64,000 bases of DNA, taken from positions 1 through 64,000 of the forward strand of contig JAKTTT010000085.1 in assembly GCA_030581615.1 (NCBI GenBank), written 5' to 3'. Made by a program: the position numbers and the translations under genes. A model generated the notes under the pieces. It ran no database searches. It saw nothing but the letters and a program-made list of their open reading frames with translations, and was not told the origin of the DNA. The stretch's first letter is position 1; every line of letters begins with the position of its first letter. Below, one piece after another: positions 29,269-40,376 of this stretch. The stretch comes from Alloascoidea africana. Lineage: Eukaryota > Ascomycota > Alloascoideomycetes > Alloascoideales > Alloascoideaceae.

Positions 29269-30757
29269 TTTAAAATACAAAACGTCCCTCGTGTGGATAA
29301 AAGAAAGCACGGTGGAAAAATTCCAACTTATATATTTATGTATACGTTCTTCTGTTTCATTAAAAGCCATGTACAGGTTTCATTAGTTTGCATGCTGTTG
29401 CCTCTGAACCATAATAGCTTAAAAGTTCAGGGAAGAACTCGAGCGCTAGTGATCTTTCTCACACATTTCCCGTCCTCTCCTCTGCAGACCTTTTTCACAA
29501 ACGTAGAAGATGATGGTGTTTACAGAATGGGCATCGAAAAGTGTCCTGAACATGAACTCGAGAGAGACAATTTTACCTTGTCAAGGTGAGACAAAGGCAG
29601 AATCAGACTGGAATACTGAGTCCCTTGTCATTTTCGATACCCATTTCTGATGAAAATCGATAAAGATCGGTTTTAGACAAAGCGCAAGACCTTCAGTGGT
29701 CTAATTCCAGCGTCCTCATCCGCCTTAGCTCTCAACTGATTTTTATTTTTATTTTTTGTTGGTATTATTAGCTTCTGTGACACTGACACCAGGAAGCGCC
29801 TTATGAAGGAGGTACAACTGCAAGAGAGAGGAGCAGATGTGTACCACACCGCCAGTGGCCTTTCAAAAGAAAAGGAGTGACGTCTAGTAGTCAATTGAAA
29901 ACTGTAAGGATAACGAGTCTCGCAATACGTGCGCCGCCTAGCTTTCTAAGCTCAAGGTGACCCCGAACAATTATTTCTTCTACTGATCGTCGTCCTTTTG
30001 TGTTTTCGCTATGCAGGAACGGGGTAGAATTATTTGTCCCTAACCTGACTATTATGCCGAACGTGGATGGTTGATCCTCTTTGACTTGGGTCATCCTACT
30101 GATCTTATAAAGTCGTATATATTGGATCACCTAGGCTTTCTGTGATGGAGATGCCCTGGGCATTTTTGTGCTTTCTTTCCGTGTAGCTAGCTCAGGGTGC
30201 TTCCCTGTAGATCATCTGAGCTAAAATGCTATCTTTGATACAGAATTGAGAATGAGCCAAGGCTGAAGCTACTAATTTAAAAATTGCACACATCAAAGGA
30301 GATTCAAACTTTACTTGTGCTCCACTTGAGAGACAGATGATAACGCTTTTGACTTGCACTAACACTCTACGTTTCCCCCACCCGAGCATCACATTGCGAT
30401 ATCTTTGAGATCCACCTCGTTCCGGCCACCAGCCAATATAACCTAATAACCTAGAATGAAAAAGCATAAAAACTGAAAGGACAGGTGGATTGAAAAATCC
30501 GGGTAAGTAGCTCACAGACTTGGGAGGGCTGCAGGAAGTGCTTGTTCAATCGTTCAGCGCTTCGCTCACCATGTACCTCCTCTTTATCGCTCGACCGCTA
30601 ACCCTTGTCTAAAAGCTGATCGAGCATTGAGCCATACTGGTAGATATTAAAGAGGGTGTAAAAAGATATACCTCTTGTTGTTTCGTTTGCTTCCTGGAGA
30701 AGAAAACGTTGTTGTTTACGTGTTACAACACACCTCATCTGCCTGTCTGCCAGCACC
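29269..30757. promoter_or_regulatory. divergent intergenic region, globin / acetyl-CoA transporter
   Basis: About 1.5 kb. It holds the globin promoter (TATATAA on the minus strand at 29334-29328) and the promoter of the transporter at 30758. A 107-codon minus-strand frame (30515-30192) has no recognisable domain. No tRNA or splice pattern found. Confidence 0.45.
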
Positions 30758-32479
30758 ATGCTGCCTGGTAATCGCAACGATGAGATTGAACTGGCCTCTT
30801 TAGACCCGGACTCTCGTAATAGACTCTCTTCTTTTGAAAGAAGTAGACTGTTTTCTCCATCCACAGAGTGGGCCGCGTCGGCTGCTATAGAAGAGCCAAG
30901 ACAAGTGCCTTTGCCGATGGGCCAACAAACATCACAAAGAGCTCCTTCTCTTACCGAACTTTCTCCTACAGATAAAAAGAACTTTTCTCTTTTGGTGGTT
31001 TTATATCTGTTACAAGGTGTGCCTGTTGGGTTGGCGTTTGGGTCTATTCCTTTCTTACTAAAGTCGTCTTTGAGCTATAGTCAGGTTGGCATCTTTACGC
31101 TGGCATCATACCCTTACTCAATGAAACTGCTTTGGAGTCCGATCGTAGATGCTTTCTACTCAAAACAGTTTGGTAGAAGAAAATCATGGATCGTACCTAT
31201 TCAGACGATTTCTGGTTTATCGCTGATATGGCTGGGTTCCATAACGGAGGGGCTTTTTGCTGACCCTCTTTCAAATCTTGGGGTAATCACAACCTCATTC
31301 TTTTTACTGGTTCTTCTCTGTGCTACGCAGGATATCGCGGTAGATGGATGGGCTCTCACATTACTGTCCCCAGAAAGCTTGTCCTATGCGTCGACCGCAC
31401 AAACCGTTGGCCTTAACACTGGCTACTTTCTCAGTTTTACAGTATTTTTGGCCTTTAATTCTCCAGAGTTTTCAAACAAATATTTTAGAACTGAACCTTT
31501 GGATTATGGAATGCTTTCGCTTCAAGGATATCTCGAGTTTTGGGGTTGGAGCTATTTAATAATGACGATCCTGGTTGGCGTTTTTGTAAAAGAATCTCCT
31601 CCAGATATATATTCAGAATGGAAAAGGGATGACGACAACAATGACGATGATGCAGAAAGTAATGAAGCGCTATTGAACACAGAAGAACTCGGTAGCATCA
31701 AATATGTCTACCGAACAATGTACAATGTTGTAAAATTGCGCAACGTTCAGCAGTTCATCGTAATCCATCTGATTGCAAAGTTTGGATTTCAAGCAAATGA
31801 AGCAGTGACGAACTTGAAACTGCTAGAGAAAGGCTTCTCGAAGGAAGACTTGGCAGTAACTGTTCTTATTGATTTTCCTTTTGAGATAATATTTGGATAC
31901 TATGCTGGTAAATGGTCCACTGGACGACAACCTCTACGGCCTTGGTTATGGGGATATATCGGACGGCTTATTTCAGCCGCTCTTGCTCACATTGTTGTGT
32001 TGTGTTTTCCCAAAAGCGGGAAAGTCACATCTTCATACTTTCTCATTGTGATCCTACAACATGTTTTTGGATCCTTCATGTCCACAATTCAGTTTGTTTC
32101 AATCAATGCTTTTCATACCCAGATCGCGGATCCATCAATAGGCGGCACTTATATGACGACACTGAATACAATATCAAATCTTGGAGGACAGTGGCCTAGA
32201 ATTTTGGTTCTGTACGCTGTGGATTATTTTACCAAGGCAGAATGCTATGCCCCAAAGGGCAGTGAGAACCCATTTGAAACATTCTCTTGTGCTGCTAAAG
32301 CTGACAAAGAACTCTGCGAAAAGCAATCTGGAGAATGCATTACGTTCACTGATGGTTACTACACCTCAAGCTTTCTTTGCATTTCTGTCGGCGTTATTCT
32401 ATTTACTACATTTATTCGAAGAAAAATACTAGAATTACAACAGATTCCCCCAATACAATGGCGAGTCAAACGGGGTTGA
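30758..32479 (+). CDS. acetyl-CoA transporter family protein (SLC33A1 / YBR220C type)
   Basis: Major-facilitator-like carrier; human SLC33A1 takes acetyl-CoA into the ER lumen, while the yeast member YBR220C is uncharacterised. 573 aa in one exon from ATG 30758. A hydrophilic N-terminus of about 75 residues with dileucine-like and Ser-rich sequence is followed by about 12 hydrophobic segments. Family markers are LLVVLYLLQGVPVGLAFGSI, the segment SYPYSMKLLWSPIVDAFY with GRRKSWIVP, ATQDIAVDGWALTLLS, SLQGYLEFWGWSYLI, NVVKLRNVQQFIV and GGTYMTTLNTISNLGGQWP. A Cys-rich luminal loop near the end (AECYAP, TFSCAAK, ELCEKQSGEC) fits the family. Length agrees with human SLC33A1 (549). It converges with SCS3, 35 bp away. 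Confidence 0.92.
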   Translation: MLPGNRNDEIELASLDPDSRNRLSSFERSRLFSPSTEWAASAAIEEPRQVPLPMGQQTSQRAPSLTELSPTDKKNFSLLVVLYLLQGVPVGLAFGSIPFLLKSSLSYSQVGIFTLASYPYSMKLLWSPIVDAFYSKQFGRRKSWIVPIQTISGLSLIWLGSITEGLFADPLSNLGVITTSFFLLVLLCATQDIAVDGWALTLLSPESLSYASTAQTVGLNTGYFLSFTVFLAFNSPEFSNKYFRTEPLDYGMLSLQGYLEFWGWSYLIMTILVGVFVKESPPDIYSEWKRDDDNNDDDAESNEALLNTEELGSIKYVYRTMYNVVKLRNVQQFIVIHLIAKFGFQANEAVTNLKLLEKGFSKEDLAVTVLIDFPFEIIFGYYAGKWSTGRQPLRPWLWGYIGRLISAALAHIVVLCFPKSGKVTSSYFLIVILQHVFGSFMSTIQFVSINAFHTQIADPSIGGTYMTTLNTISNLGGQWPRILVLYAVDYFTKAECYAPKGSENPFETFSCAAKADKELCEKQSGECITFTDGYYTSSFLCISVGVILFTTFIRRKILELQQIPPIQWRVKRG

Positions 32480-32514
32480 GTTCATATGGTGCACTTGATT
32501 GCTTAATTAGTTGT

Positions 32515-33411
32515 TTAGAGATATGGGTAATCAATTAGACGGACAATAACCCTGAGAGCTGGATTCTTGGAGAGGCCCGAGTTTTTGTTAAATAGCAGGT
32601 AAATGATGGACACTTCGAAAAGCCCGCTTGCTAGCCCCACTATTTTTTCTGAAAAGGAATGGAAGTATATCGATGTGATGATGAACATCCACAACCATAT
32701 AACCTGTAGCAGTAAAGTCACCCCTATGAGCATTTTGAGAAGCTTTTGAACATTGACAGCGGCCTTGTTTCTTGCTGTGTCAGAATAGTGATTTTTGAAT
32801 ATAAGTTTAATAAGTGGAGCAAGCTCAAACAGGGTATACAGAGTCATATGAACCAGAAAGAAAGAGTGTCCGCTAGGGTCGTATCCATTCCTCCAAGAGC
32901 CTTTGATCTGTCTGCATGTGGAGGAGGAGGTGAAGATATCGATGCCGCTTACTCCGTTGAGAACAGGCGATATATTGTCACTTGTTGGCAAATATTCCAT
33001 CCCCGGAACCGGTGAAAAGGGAGTTTGGCTGGAGTACTTCTTTCTGTGGTGAAGTAGAGTTCGAAGGAGATCTCCAGTTTTGGATCTCATAATCTGTTGA
33101 ATATCCAACTGTGATACGTCTGTTTTTCCCAAGTCTAGGTTTGCATCGTTAACAGCATCTTGTAATAAACCTGACAAGTCCTGATAGTTTTCCTTTGTGA
33201 TATCCACATGGCAGGCACCTCCAGTTGCTAAAAAGACACGGTCCATTATGGGAAGTCCGAAGCACCACTGTGAGTAGAAAACCCACCATAGTGTGGCAAA
33301 CAGGTATCTGATTAAAAAGCCCGAGACAAATCTAATTGCTCTTTTAATCTCATGGGAATGAGACTTGATCGTCGAAACGACTTGTGCTAATGTCAGTCGC
33401 GCTTTGCTCAT
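32515..33411 (-). CDS. SCS3: FIT-family protein Scs3 (acyl-CoA diphosphatase, lipid droplet/ER)
   Basis: ER membrane protein of the fat-storage-inducing transmembrane family; FIT2 hydrolyses acyl-CoA and is needed for normal droplet budding and phospholipid balance. 298 aa from ATG 33411, one exon. Conserved blocks are YLFATLWWVFYSQWCFGLPI with MDRVFLATGGAC, CRQIKGSWRNGYDPSGHSFF (first catalytic His, in SGH), and WLWMFIITSIYFHSFSEK with the second catalytic His (YFH), then a last membrane helix. The usual six-helix pattern is visible. Scs3 (380 aa) and Yft2 (274 aa) are the two Saccharomyces paralogues; this is a single intermediate-length copy, so SCS3 versus YFT2 is not settled. Confidence 0.9.
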   Translation of the reverse strand: MSKARLTLAQVVSTIKSHSHEIKRAIRFVSGFLIRYLFATLWWVFYSQWCFGLPIMDRVFLATGGACHVDITKENYQDLSGLLQDAVNDANLDLGKTDVSQLDIQQIMRSKTGDLLRTLLHHRKKYSSQTPFSPVPGMEYLPTSDNISPVLNGVSGIDIFTSSSTCRQIKGSWRNGYDPSGHSFFLVHMTLYTLFELAPLIKLIFKNHYSDTARNKAAVNVQKLLKMLIGVTLLLQVIWLWMFIITSIYFHSFSEKIVGLASGLFEVSIIYLLFNKNSGLSKNPALRVIVRLIDYPYL

Positions 33412-33935
33412 GGCTAGGACAACGTTATGTGAAAGTTGGGGAAAGGGAGCAGATGATGAAATAATGGGAAGAAAAGATGGGGATTCAGTTCCACGTCATC
33501 TAGCAACTTTGAGTCGCTGACTTCTTCGCTGACTCCCTCCCAGACATTTACAATCCTATTCTGAATTAGTTTAATTCTAATTACATTTATTCCGGGTCTA
33601 TGGGAAAGCAACTATTGGGCTCCTAAAAGTGTACCTGTCCAAAAGCAGTATGTTCTAAGAACGATAACGAGCACGGCTGGACCAAACTCCAAGTCCTCGC
33701 CCATTAAAACAAGCGACTTTCAACAGCCATCCTTATCCAGGAACACCTAGGATCAGAAATCTGAACAGCACTTTGCACTTTTGCTACGCTCTGTACGTCT
33801 TCGCTGTCAGAAATCAGGTCCCAGTTCCATAGAATACCGTTCTGAGGTTTACGCTCAGAGCCCGAGATATCCCCAGCTAACGGCCAGCTCACACTCGCTT
33901 GTCTCCATCATCTCCAGCATTCCGCGGCACCCATA
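33412..33935. promoter_or_regulatory. divergent promoter region SCS3 / OST4
   Basis: Gap of 524 bp between the SCS3 start (-) and OST4 start (+). Frames here are short and unconvincing. Confidence 0.5.
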
Positions 33936-34058
33936 ATGATCACAGACGACCAACTGAACTCCATTGCAATAACTTTCGGGGTCGTGACCATGACCCTGAT
34001 CGTGGTGTACCATACTATCGCGTCGAATCTGAAAAGTGTGCAAAACAACAGAGCTTGA
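33936..34058 (+). CDS. OST4: oligosaccharyltransferase subunit Ost4 (40 aa)
   Basis: Mini-protein of the ER oligosaccharyltransferase that links Stt3 to the Ost3/Ost6 subunit. The 40-residue frame starts MITDDQLNSIAITFGVV and continues with a single membrane helix TMTLIVVYHTIAS. This aligns residue by residue with yeast Ost4 (36 aa, starting MISDEQLNSLAITFGIV). The Leu in DDQLNS is encoded by CTG, a conserved leucine, which argues for the standard code. No intron. It is short enough to be missed by usual length cut-offs. OST3, its direct partner, is encoded about 29 kb away in the same window. Confidence 0.96.
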   Translation: MITDDQLNSIAITFGVVTMTLIVVYHTIASNLKSVQNNRA

Positions 34059-34615
34059 ATGTCCCAAAAGTCAGAACATCTTAACGATACGGTTTCAACT
34101 TTCCCAACTTCCTGTTGTTTTCTCTACAAATATGATGACAAGTTCAAGTCAATCTCGGCTTTTGACACAATTATCTTCTTAATGTATTACTATGGAGAGA
34201 TACTCCCCAATTCTTCGTGCTTGTTGGGTCGAGCACGATAACTTATCGGCTTTGAAAAGAGAACCAAGAAAGATATTGGATTTTGTTTGTACCTCTACTT
34301 TTTAGATACTTTGAATGTTTCATATTAGCTTGATATCAAAGAAATATTCCAATGGCATTATCTCTGTTTCCTCGCGATGGTCTATTGTAGTTTACCTCTC
34401 TTGCCAACGAACAGAGGGGGATCAGCTGTCAAACAGACCTTGTACAATAATTGTTTGTTCTCCGTGCAAATCAAGGCCCAAAAGCAATGGATTGTGTCCA
34501 CTTTCACCACGTTGGTGCATTGTCAGATGTCCAGCAGTTTCGGATTCTTTCTCAAGTTCACCTCCTTCCCCTGAACATCCCTTAACCTTCTTCAGCTTTC
34601 AAGGTCCCAGTTGAG
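34059..34615. other. intergenic region between OST4 and PTP1
   Basis: Gap of 557 bp between two plus-strand genes. Frames here are short and overlap out of frame; none resembles a protein family. Confidence 0.45.
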
Positions 34616-35840
34616 ATGCTCCAAATAATTCAAAGGATAAGAGCGAAAAGCCAGTCTGTTTCTGCCGAAGATCTGAAGGATCGATGGCCGTATTTGAATC
34701 AGACTCAATCGGGTGAGCATTTTGTAGGCTTTACAAAATTTCAAAGTTTGATATCGCTAACAAACGATATATGTACGCCTCTCATCAGCAATTCTGAACA
34801 GGTTCGCAACGCTAAAAACGGATCAGGTTGATAGAGTATCTGATGCAATTTATAATGGGTCAAACTCAGAATGGAGTTTTGAAGAGGGTTTGGTAAAAGG
34901 CCAGGAATATAGAAACCGATATAACGTAAGTGGGATTGCAACATCAGTTCCAGTTACAATCACTAACGCGTTATTTGAAAGAATATTTTACCATATGACA
35001 AAACTCGATTCAGATTGCGTGTTCAGAATGGCTATTCTGACTACATAAACGCGTCCCATATCACCTTAGACTTGAAAGACCAAGCAATTAAGCAAAAATC
35101 ATACATTGCGTCTCAAGTAAGTACCGTACCATGATGATTCCCAACTAATTCTTGAATGCTTACAATAATACCTATAGGGCCCACTTCCAAAAACTGCTCA
35201 TCATTTTTGGCACATGGTCTATCAAATAGACTCTCCTACAATAGTGATATTAATGCTCACGCCTCTAGTTGAAGGTCATATTATCAAATGTAGTAAGTAC
35301 TGGCCATCCACTCTGGGAGAAGTAGCCAAAGTCTCAAAAGAAGATGGCTTCGAATCAGAACTGGTTCTCAAAGTTGTGTCTGTTATCGTTGATAAAGAGA
35401 ATGGCATTTTCGAGACTAAAATGCTGCTATCTGATGAACATGGGGAGACGACAAAAGAAGTATACCATATACTATACGATAAATGGTCAGATTTTTCACG
35501 CCCAACTGAGATCGACGTGGTGGCTTCTCTAGTATACAAGGTGAACGAGCTCTTGGCTAAAGGAAATGATAGTACACCATTAATCGCCCATTGTTCAGCG
35601 GGAGTTGGACGAACAGGAACGTTTATTACACTTGACTACTTGCTAACAAGCTGCAAAGATTTTGTGGGGAACAAGGACGGTAATTCGGAAAAAGAGCCAG
35701 CAGCAGATGCAGAAGACATAGACCCTATTTTTAAGATTGTTAATAGTCTCAGGCAACAACGGATGGAAATGGTTCAAAGCAAGCAACAATATCTTTTCCT
35801 TTACAGTGCTGGCTTGAAGATGTTGAGACTTGATTGTTGA
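34616..35840 (+). CDS. PTP1: protein tyrosine phosphatase Ptp1-like (four exons)
   Basis: Classical Tyr-specific phosphatase, cytosolic in yeast. Exons: 34616-34712, 34789-34925, 34982-35116, 35178-35840, giving 343 aa (yeast Ptp1 335). Introns 56-76 nt with branches GCTAAC, ACTAAC and ACTAAT. Phases 1, 0 and 0 give continuous family sequence: EYRNRYN-NILPYDKTRFRL, YINASHITL and SYIASQ-GPLPKTAHHFWHMVYQ. The phosphate loop HCSAGVGRTG has catalytic Cys at about residue 262. The WPD loop reads KWSDFSRP, and the Q-loop is LRQQRMEMVQSKQQY. The first acceptor lies at CATCAG|CA; a second AG 13 nt later is out of phase. It converges with the mannanase gene. Confidence 0.93.
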
Positions 35841-36020
35841 TCTTTCTACTACAATAGCATCATAACCGTGCGCTATCCGTATATTTAGGGATTTTTGTAC
35901 GAAAATTTTAAGAAAACTATGAGCTGTAGTTAGGCTAATGCTCGAAACTTTCCTTGATCTACAAGAAACAACCAATGGCATATTCGAAATAAATGATACA
36001 TTTAGAGAAATGTGAGACAA

Positions 36021-37490
36021 TCAGCTGCTTCCGGACTTAATTTTCTCACTATAGGTTTGCAAAAGGGTGTATTCAGAGTCTCCTGGATAAATCGTATATC
36101 CATCGTCATGAGTGTTCCCGCTACTCAGCTTGGATCCAGCTTGCCAAATCAGCTCTCCTGTAAGTCCACTATCAACTATAGCATCCAACCAGGTCGTGTA
36201 AACACTTAATCTGTCACTATTGTCCAACCCAAACTCCTCAATAATCACAGGCTTGTTAGCAGAATGCTGAACTTCTGCGTGCTTTTCGATCCAAGTTGCA
36301 CCCCAGGACTCATAGTCAGATTCACCCCAAGGAGTTGGGTACAAATGAAAAGTGCCAAAGTCGATATTGCTAATGGCAATGTTGGCCTCAAAGTCGATAC
36401 CCTCTGCTCCGGTATAGGGATAGTCAGAAGATGAAGCATCGTTAAAGAAGCCCTCATCTCCAATTGCAACCAAATGGTTACTATCAATGGACTTGATATA
36501 CGCGGCCATCTCTTCTACCCAAGCTGAAATAGTCCCTGTATCACAAGCGCCTGAGTTCTCACTTGATGATCCTTTACAACGAGGCTCGTTTGCCAACTCC
36601 CATGCCATAATTGTAGAGTCGTCTTTATATCTTGAAACAAACGCATCAATGTAGTTTTTAAACGCAGTCTTTACATCTTCGTTTGTGTAGAAGTAGTCAT
36701 GGTAGTTTGAATTGGTTAACTGGCTGACATAGACATCCATTCCGCCATAATCGGACCAATTGTTGGTTAGAGCTACAATAATCTTTAGGCCTTGTTCCTT
36801 TGCAAGAGACACCAATGTATCGAAATGTTCTAGTCCATCACTTCCTGTGTTCACAGTAGGCGTGCCATTCTCCCAAAGTTGATAGTAGATGCCTGAGGCG
36901 CTTGTAACTTCATTGAACCCCCAGGTTCTAAAAGTAGTTGCTCCTGAGTTTGCAATATCTTCAAGTGCAGTGGCCATATCATCTGTTCCATATCCTCCCA
37001 GACCAACCCAGTATGAGTTGCTACCAACCACTGCGAATTTTGAACCATCCAACACAAATTGTTCCCCGTCTACAGTCACAAAACTTCCGCTCGAACCAGT
37101 TACTGCCTTAGTTTCGGATGAATCTGTGTTGGCTGAAGTTGCCTGCGATACCTTAGTCACAAGCGTCGAACTTGGTTCACTGATAGCAGAATTGGTAGTC
37201 TCAAGAGCTTCCAAAGTTTCAACCTCATCAACAAAGGTTTCGGGTGTCACAACGGCTGCCACGGAGGTGGTCTTTTTGACAGGTGTTTCAGCGGCTGTCC
37301 CTATTGCTGAAACGCATTGATAATAGTAAGGATTTTGAGTTACACAAGTTCCAACTTCACAGCATGTGGAGCCTTTCCAGTAGAGTCCGCCACATTGGCC
37401 ATAGAGAAGAGCACAAGAAGCTCTTACTAGGGTTGGGCCAGCCAACCCTAACATGAGCGAAGTAAAAAGTTTATAAGAGAATGTTTTCAT
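36021..37490 (-). CDS. secreted GH5 endo-beta-1,4-mannanase with N-terminal CBM1
   Basis: Predicted secreted enzyme that cleaves beta-mannan in plant cell-wall material. Start at ATG 37490 (489 aa); the frame extends upstream only through a GTG. Signal peptide [18 protein letters not shown] to about residue 24. A fungal cellulose-binding module (CBM1) follows at about 25-60, with the expected cysteines and aromatics ([26 protein letters not shown]). A Thr/Ser/Glu linker of about 75 residues leads to the GH5 subfamily-7-type domain from about 135. Acid/base Glu is in WELANEPR (about residue 302) and the nucleophile is in VIIEEFGL (about 419); NSYWVG and FRTWGF are also typical mannanase segments. 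CBM1-bearing glycosidases are characteristic of filamentous fungi and rare in budding yeasts. One exon, with base use like its neighbours. Confidence 0.93.
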   Translation of the reverse strand: MKTFSYKLFTSLMLGLAGPTLVRASCALLYGQCGGLYWKGSTCCEVGTCVTQNPYYYQCVSAIGTAAETPVKKTTSVAAVVTPETFVDEVETLEALETTNSAISEPSSTLVTKVSQATSANTDSSETKAVTGSSGSFVTVDGEQFVLDGSKFAVVGSNSYWVGLGGYGTDDMATALEDIANSGATTFRTWGFNEVTSASGIYYQLWENGTPTVNTGSDGLEHFDTLVSLAKEQGLKIIVALTNNWSDYGGMDVYVSQLTNSNYHDYFYTNEDVKTAFKNYIDAFVSRYKDDSTIMAWELANEPRCKGSSSENSGACDTGTISAWVEEMAAYIKSIDSNHLVAIGDEGFFNDASSSDYPYTGAEGIDFEANIAISNIDFGTFHLYPTPWGESDYESWGATWIEKHAEVQHSANKPVIIEEFGLDNSDRLSVYTTWLDAIVDSGLTGELIWQAGSKLSSGNTHDDGYTIYPGDSEYTLLQTYSEKIKSGSS

Positions 37491-37823
37491 TGTAACTTGA
37501 TCTCGAATCAAGGTTCCAAAGCAAGAAGTAATTGGAGAAAAGAAGAATACAAAAACAAGAGCAAGTTTTATGTAAGGGAATCGAAAGTCTGACAACTGTC
37601 TCACTGTAATGTTGTTTCAAGCGCCTTTATGTCTCTAAACAAGATGCATTCCAATTAACCAATAATTATTCCTTTTTAGATCTGTGTTTTCTATTTTAAA
37701 AACAATATACTATCATCAACAGGAGTCCATAGCATCCAGAGAAGAAATGAAGAGTTAAAAGTTACCCATATGATTAACTGATGATTGCTTCGTTCTACCA
37801 TTACTTAGAAATTCTTTTTTACC
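37491..37823. promoter_or_regulatory. promoter region of the mannanase gene
   Basis: Gap of 333 bp between the mannanase start and the RSP5 stop, both on the minus strand. No recognised site called. Confidence 0.4.
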
Positions 37824-40376
37824 CTACTCCTGTCCAAATCCAACCGTTTCTTCAACTGCCAAGGTCAGCTTCTGTACCAGCGACTCATAGGAAGTATAAG
37901 GTGGAAGATCGACCCTATTAAAACAAGTGTGACTTTTTGGTAGTTGGTTTGATTCACCAGACTTTTCAATTGTGAATCTCCTTGGGCCGTCTGATCCTTG
38001 GAGGTCCTTGAAACCGTTAACCGGGATACGTGAAGTACCTGTAGTGAATTGGAGCAAGCGTGCTTTTTGCTCTGAATCCCATTCCTCGATGCATTTCCAG
38101 AACCATGCAATTACTTCATCGGATTCAGTATATCCCCGATAGTCTGTATGCTTTTTCCAATCCGCTACATCAATTTCCGCTATTCCACCGATTAGTAACT
38201 CCAGTTCACGCTCATCGAACACAGTCACTAGCTCTTGCGGAATTAACTCGTTAAAGCCCGTTGCAAATGCATTGAATTGTTCCTCAACTCTTTTCACTAT
38301 TCTCCATTCTGTGATCTTTTCAACATACTGCTGTTTGTTTTCATTAGTAACAGTAATGTTTCTGCCATTTTCGATTAAATCAAACGTAACAACTTGACCA
38401 AACCTTTCATCATCAGTAGAAAAGGTTAGATCTAGAGCATCTGTGATATCGTTATCCAATATCCACTGCAAGCTGTTATGGAACTCCACATCTACTCCCT
38501 CCATGTCCTCCAACGCTACAGCTTTTTTCAACATCATCTTGTACATGGCTCCGATGAAAAACGAATCCAAAAATCTTCTGTGGAAAACAGCCAGTCCAAC
38601 CACTCGCCCAATAAACATAAAGTAATTCAAATGTTCTGGATTGATGCCTGAGTTGTGATTAATCTGTAAAGTGTAGTTGTCGTGTGCAGAGTACTCAAAT
38701 AAGCAATAAAACGGATTAAACATTTCATGCGAAAGTAAAAAGAAAAACTCTCTGGAAACTCCGCCATAATCTAAACCTTCCTCACCTTCAAATTTTATCA
38801 TCAACCTCTTTTTCAGCTCCTCTGGTGTCTGTCTCATTATCTCAGAATACGAATCTTCAAAAATATGGTCACGTCGTACTTTTACATGGCATTGACCTGG
38901 TAATATTCGCAACGCTGGCTGTGACCGGAAATAAATGACTTTTCTCCTAAAGTCTCTTTTATACTGAGGGACGCTCTGATCGAGACTGGATGGCAGCCTT
39001 GGATCATCCCAAGTAGTAGTCTTTGTATTGTGATCCACAAAGTAAACCCGCGCTGTATTAGTTAGTCTCATCTCCCAACCAGTAGGCAGAGGCCCAAGCT
39101 GAGAAACAGGCTGTTGCTGTATTTGGGTATTAGGGCCATACATTCTTATGTATTGTTGGCGACGGGGGTCAACCCAGGTTGTTGTGCGGGTATTATGGTC
39201 AACAAAGTAAGGCCGTCCTTCAGGAGTATACCTTTGTTCCCAACCAGCTGGAAGGTCACCGAGGCCTGGAGTTGTCACTCCCGTAGCAGCCATTGAAAGA
39301 GCAGCTGTCATCGATGTGCTAGACACGGCCCCGTCAGGATCCGATGATGACTCACCTCCGGGAAGCGTTCTACCCTGGTGCTGTCGTCGTTCTAACTCAG
39401 TAGTACGTGTTTGTTCCCTTTGTTGATCATCAGTATTAGAATTAGAAGGATGAGACCAAGTGGTTCTTCGAGTATTGTGATCCACATAGTAGGCTCTTCC
39501 AAATGAATCAGTTCTGGATTCCCAACCAGTTGGAAGAGATTCCGTTCCATTTTGCTCGCCTCCCTCTGCTTCAACAGCATTGGAAGAGGCCGGCCTATCT
39601 GATGTTTGAGAGCCATTGGCTCTGCTTGTCTGAGGGGGATTGTTTGTAAGAATGACAATAAGTTTGCCACTAACGGCAAGATTGTTGTTTGACTTGCGCA
39701 AGTCTCTAGTTAGTGTCTCTTGATGGCCAGTATTGTTAGTAGTTGTTGCCCATGAAAGCAAAAAACTGTATGCTAACCTTCGCCAGTTGGAAGATCCAAA
39801 TCTAGGATATCCCCTACTCTGAGGTTGATTACACCAAGAAAGCCTTGATCCCTTTTTTTAAATTTCTTGTGATCGAAAATTTGGATTGTAATGATACTGG
39901 ATTCCGAAACATTGCTGGGTACAATTGTCCAATGTTAGAACAGAATATGGGATCCCTCATCACTTTTTCAACTCACACATCAAAAGACTCCCTCCAATAC
40001 GGATTAAGAGTCTTCTTGCACACTCCGGTAGACTTGGTTTGTCCCCCGTCGACCATTAAAACAGCGAACGGATCGGGGAATTCTACTTTTGGTTAGATAA
40101 AACAAGTTGAACACTCGAGCGGTCGGCGAATGAACCTCATATAGATAATACACACTGAAGACATCTCTTTTGTATAGTCCCTCGGCAGCGACAACTATCA
40201 AGTGTTAGTAAAGACAATGACCATGTGTACGCTCGGGGCTGATGACATGTTTCAAAAGCTTACTCTTGACGTTGATCTTCGTTCTAAAATAAGAGTTAGT
40301 GTGTAAGCCAAAAAGAGTCAGAGTTCAACTCCTCCGTCAATAAACCATTCTGTGAGACTTACTCTGCTCTCACCAT
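37824..40376 (-). CDS. RSP5: NEDD4-type E3 ubiquitin ligase Rsp5 (six exons)
   Basis: HECT ligase acting on membrane-protein sorting, endocytosis and transcription control. Exons: 40376-40363 (14 nt), 40283-40264 (20 nt), 40194-40156 (39 nt), 40082-39977, 39914-39778, 39718-37824, giving 736 aa (yeast Rsp5 809). Donors GTAAGT, GTAAGC, GTGTGT, GTGAGT and GTTAGC; branches include TACTAAC twice and ACTAAC. The joins rebuild the C2 domain ([72 protein letters not shown]). Three WW domains start near residues 167, 261 and 316 (each LPxGWE...YFVDHNT..TTW). The HECT domain runs from about 380 to the end, with catalytic Cys about 704 ([13 protein letters not shown]). Only one short glutamine stretch links WW2 and WW3. 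Confidence 0.95.

Noticed and set aside
30192-30515. 107-codon minus-strand frame in the globin / transporter gap
   Set aside because: No family resemblance, no good start context, and located in a shared promoter region.
37491-37604. Upstream extension of the mannanase frame with a second signal-like hydrophobic stretch
   Set aside because: The extension starts at GTG, not ATG, and the normal signal peptide follows directly from ATG 37490.
40300-40350. tRNA-like GTTCAACTCC string
   Set aside because: It lies in RSP5 intron 1; no acceptor stem or A box can be paired with it.
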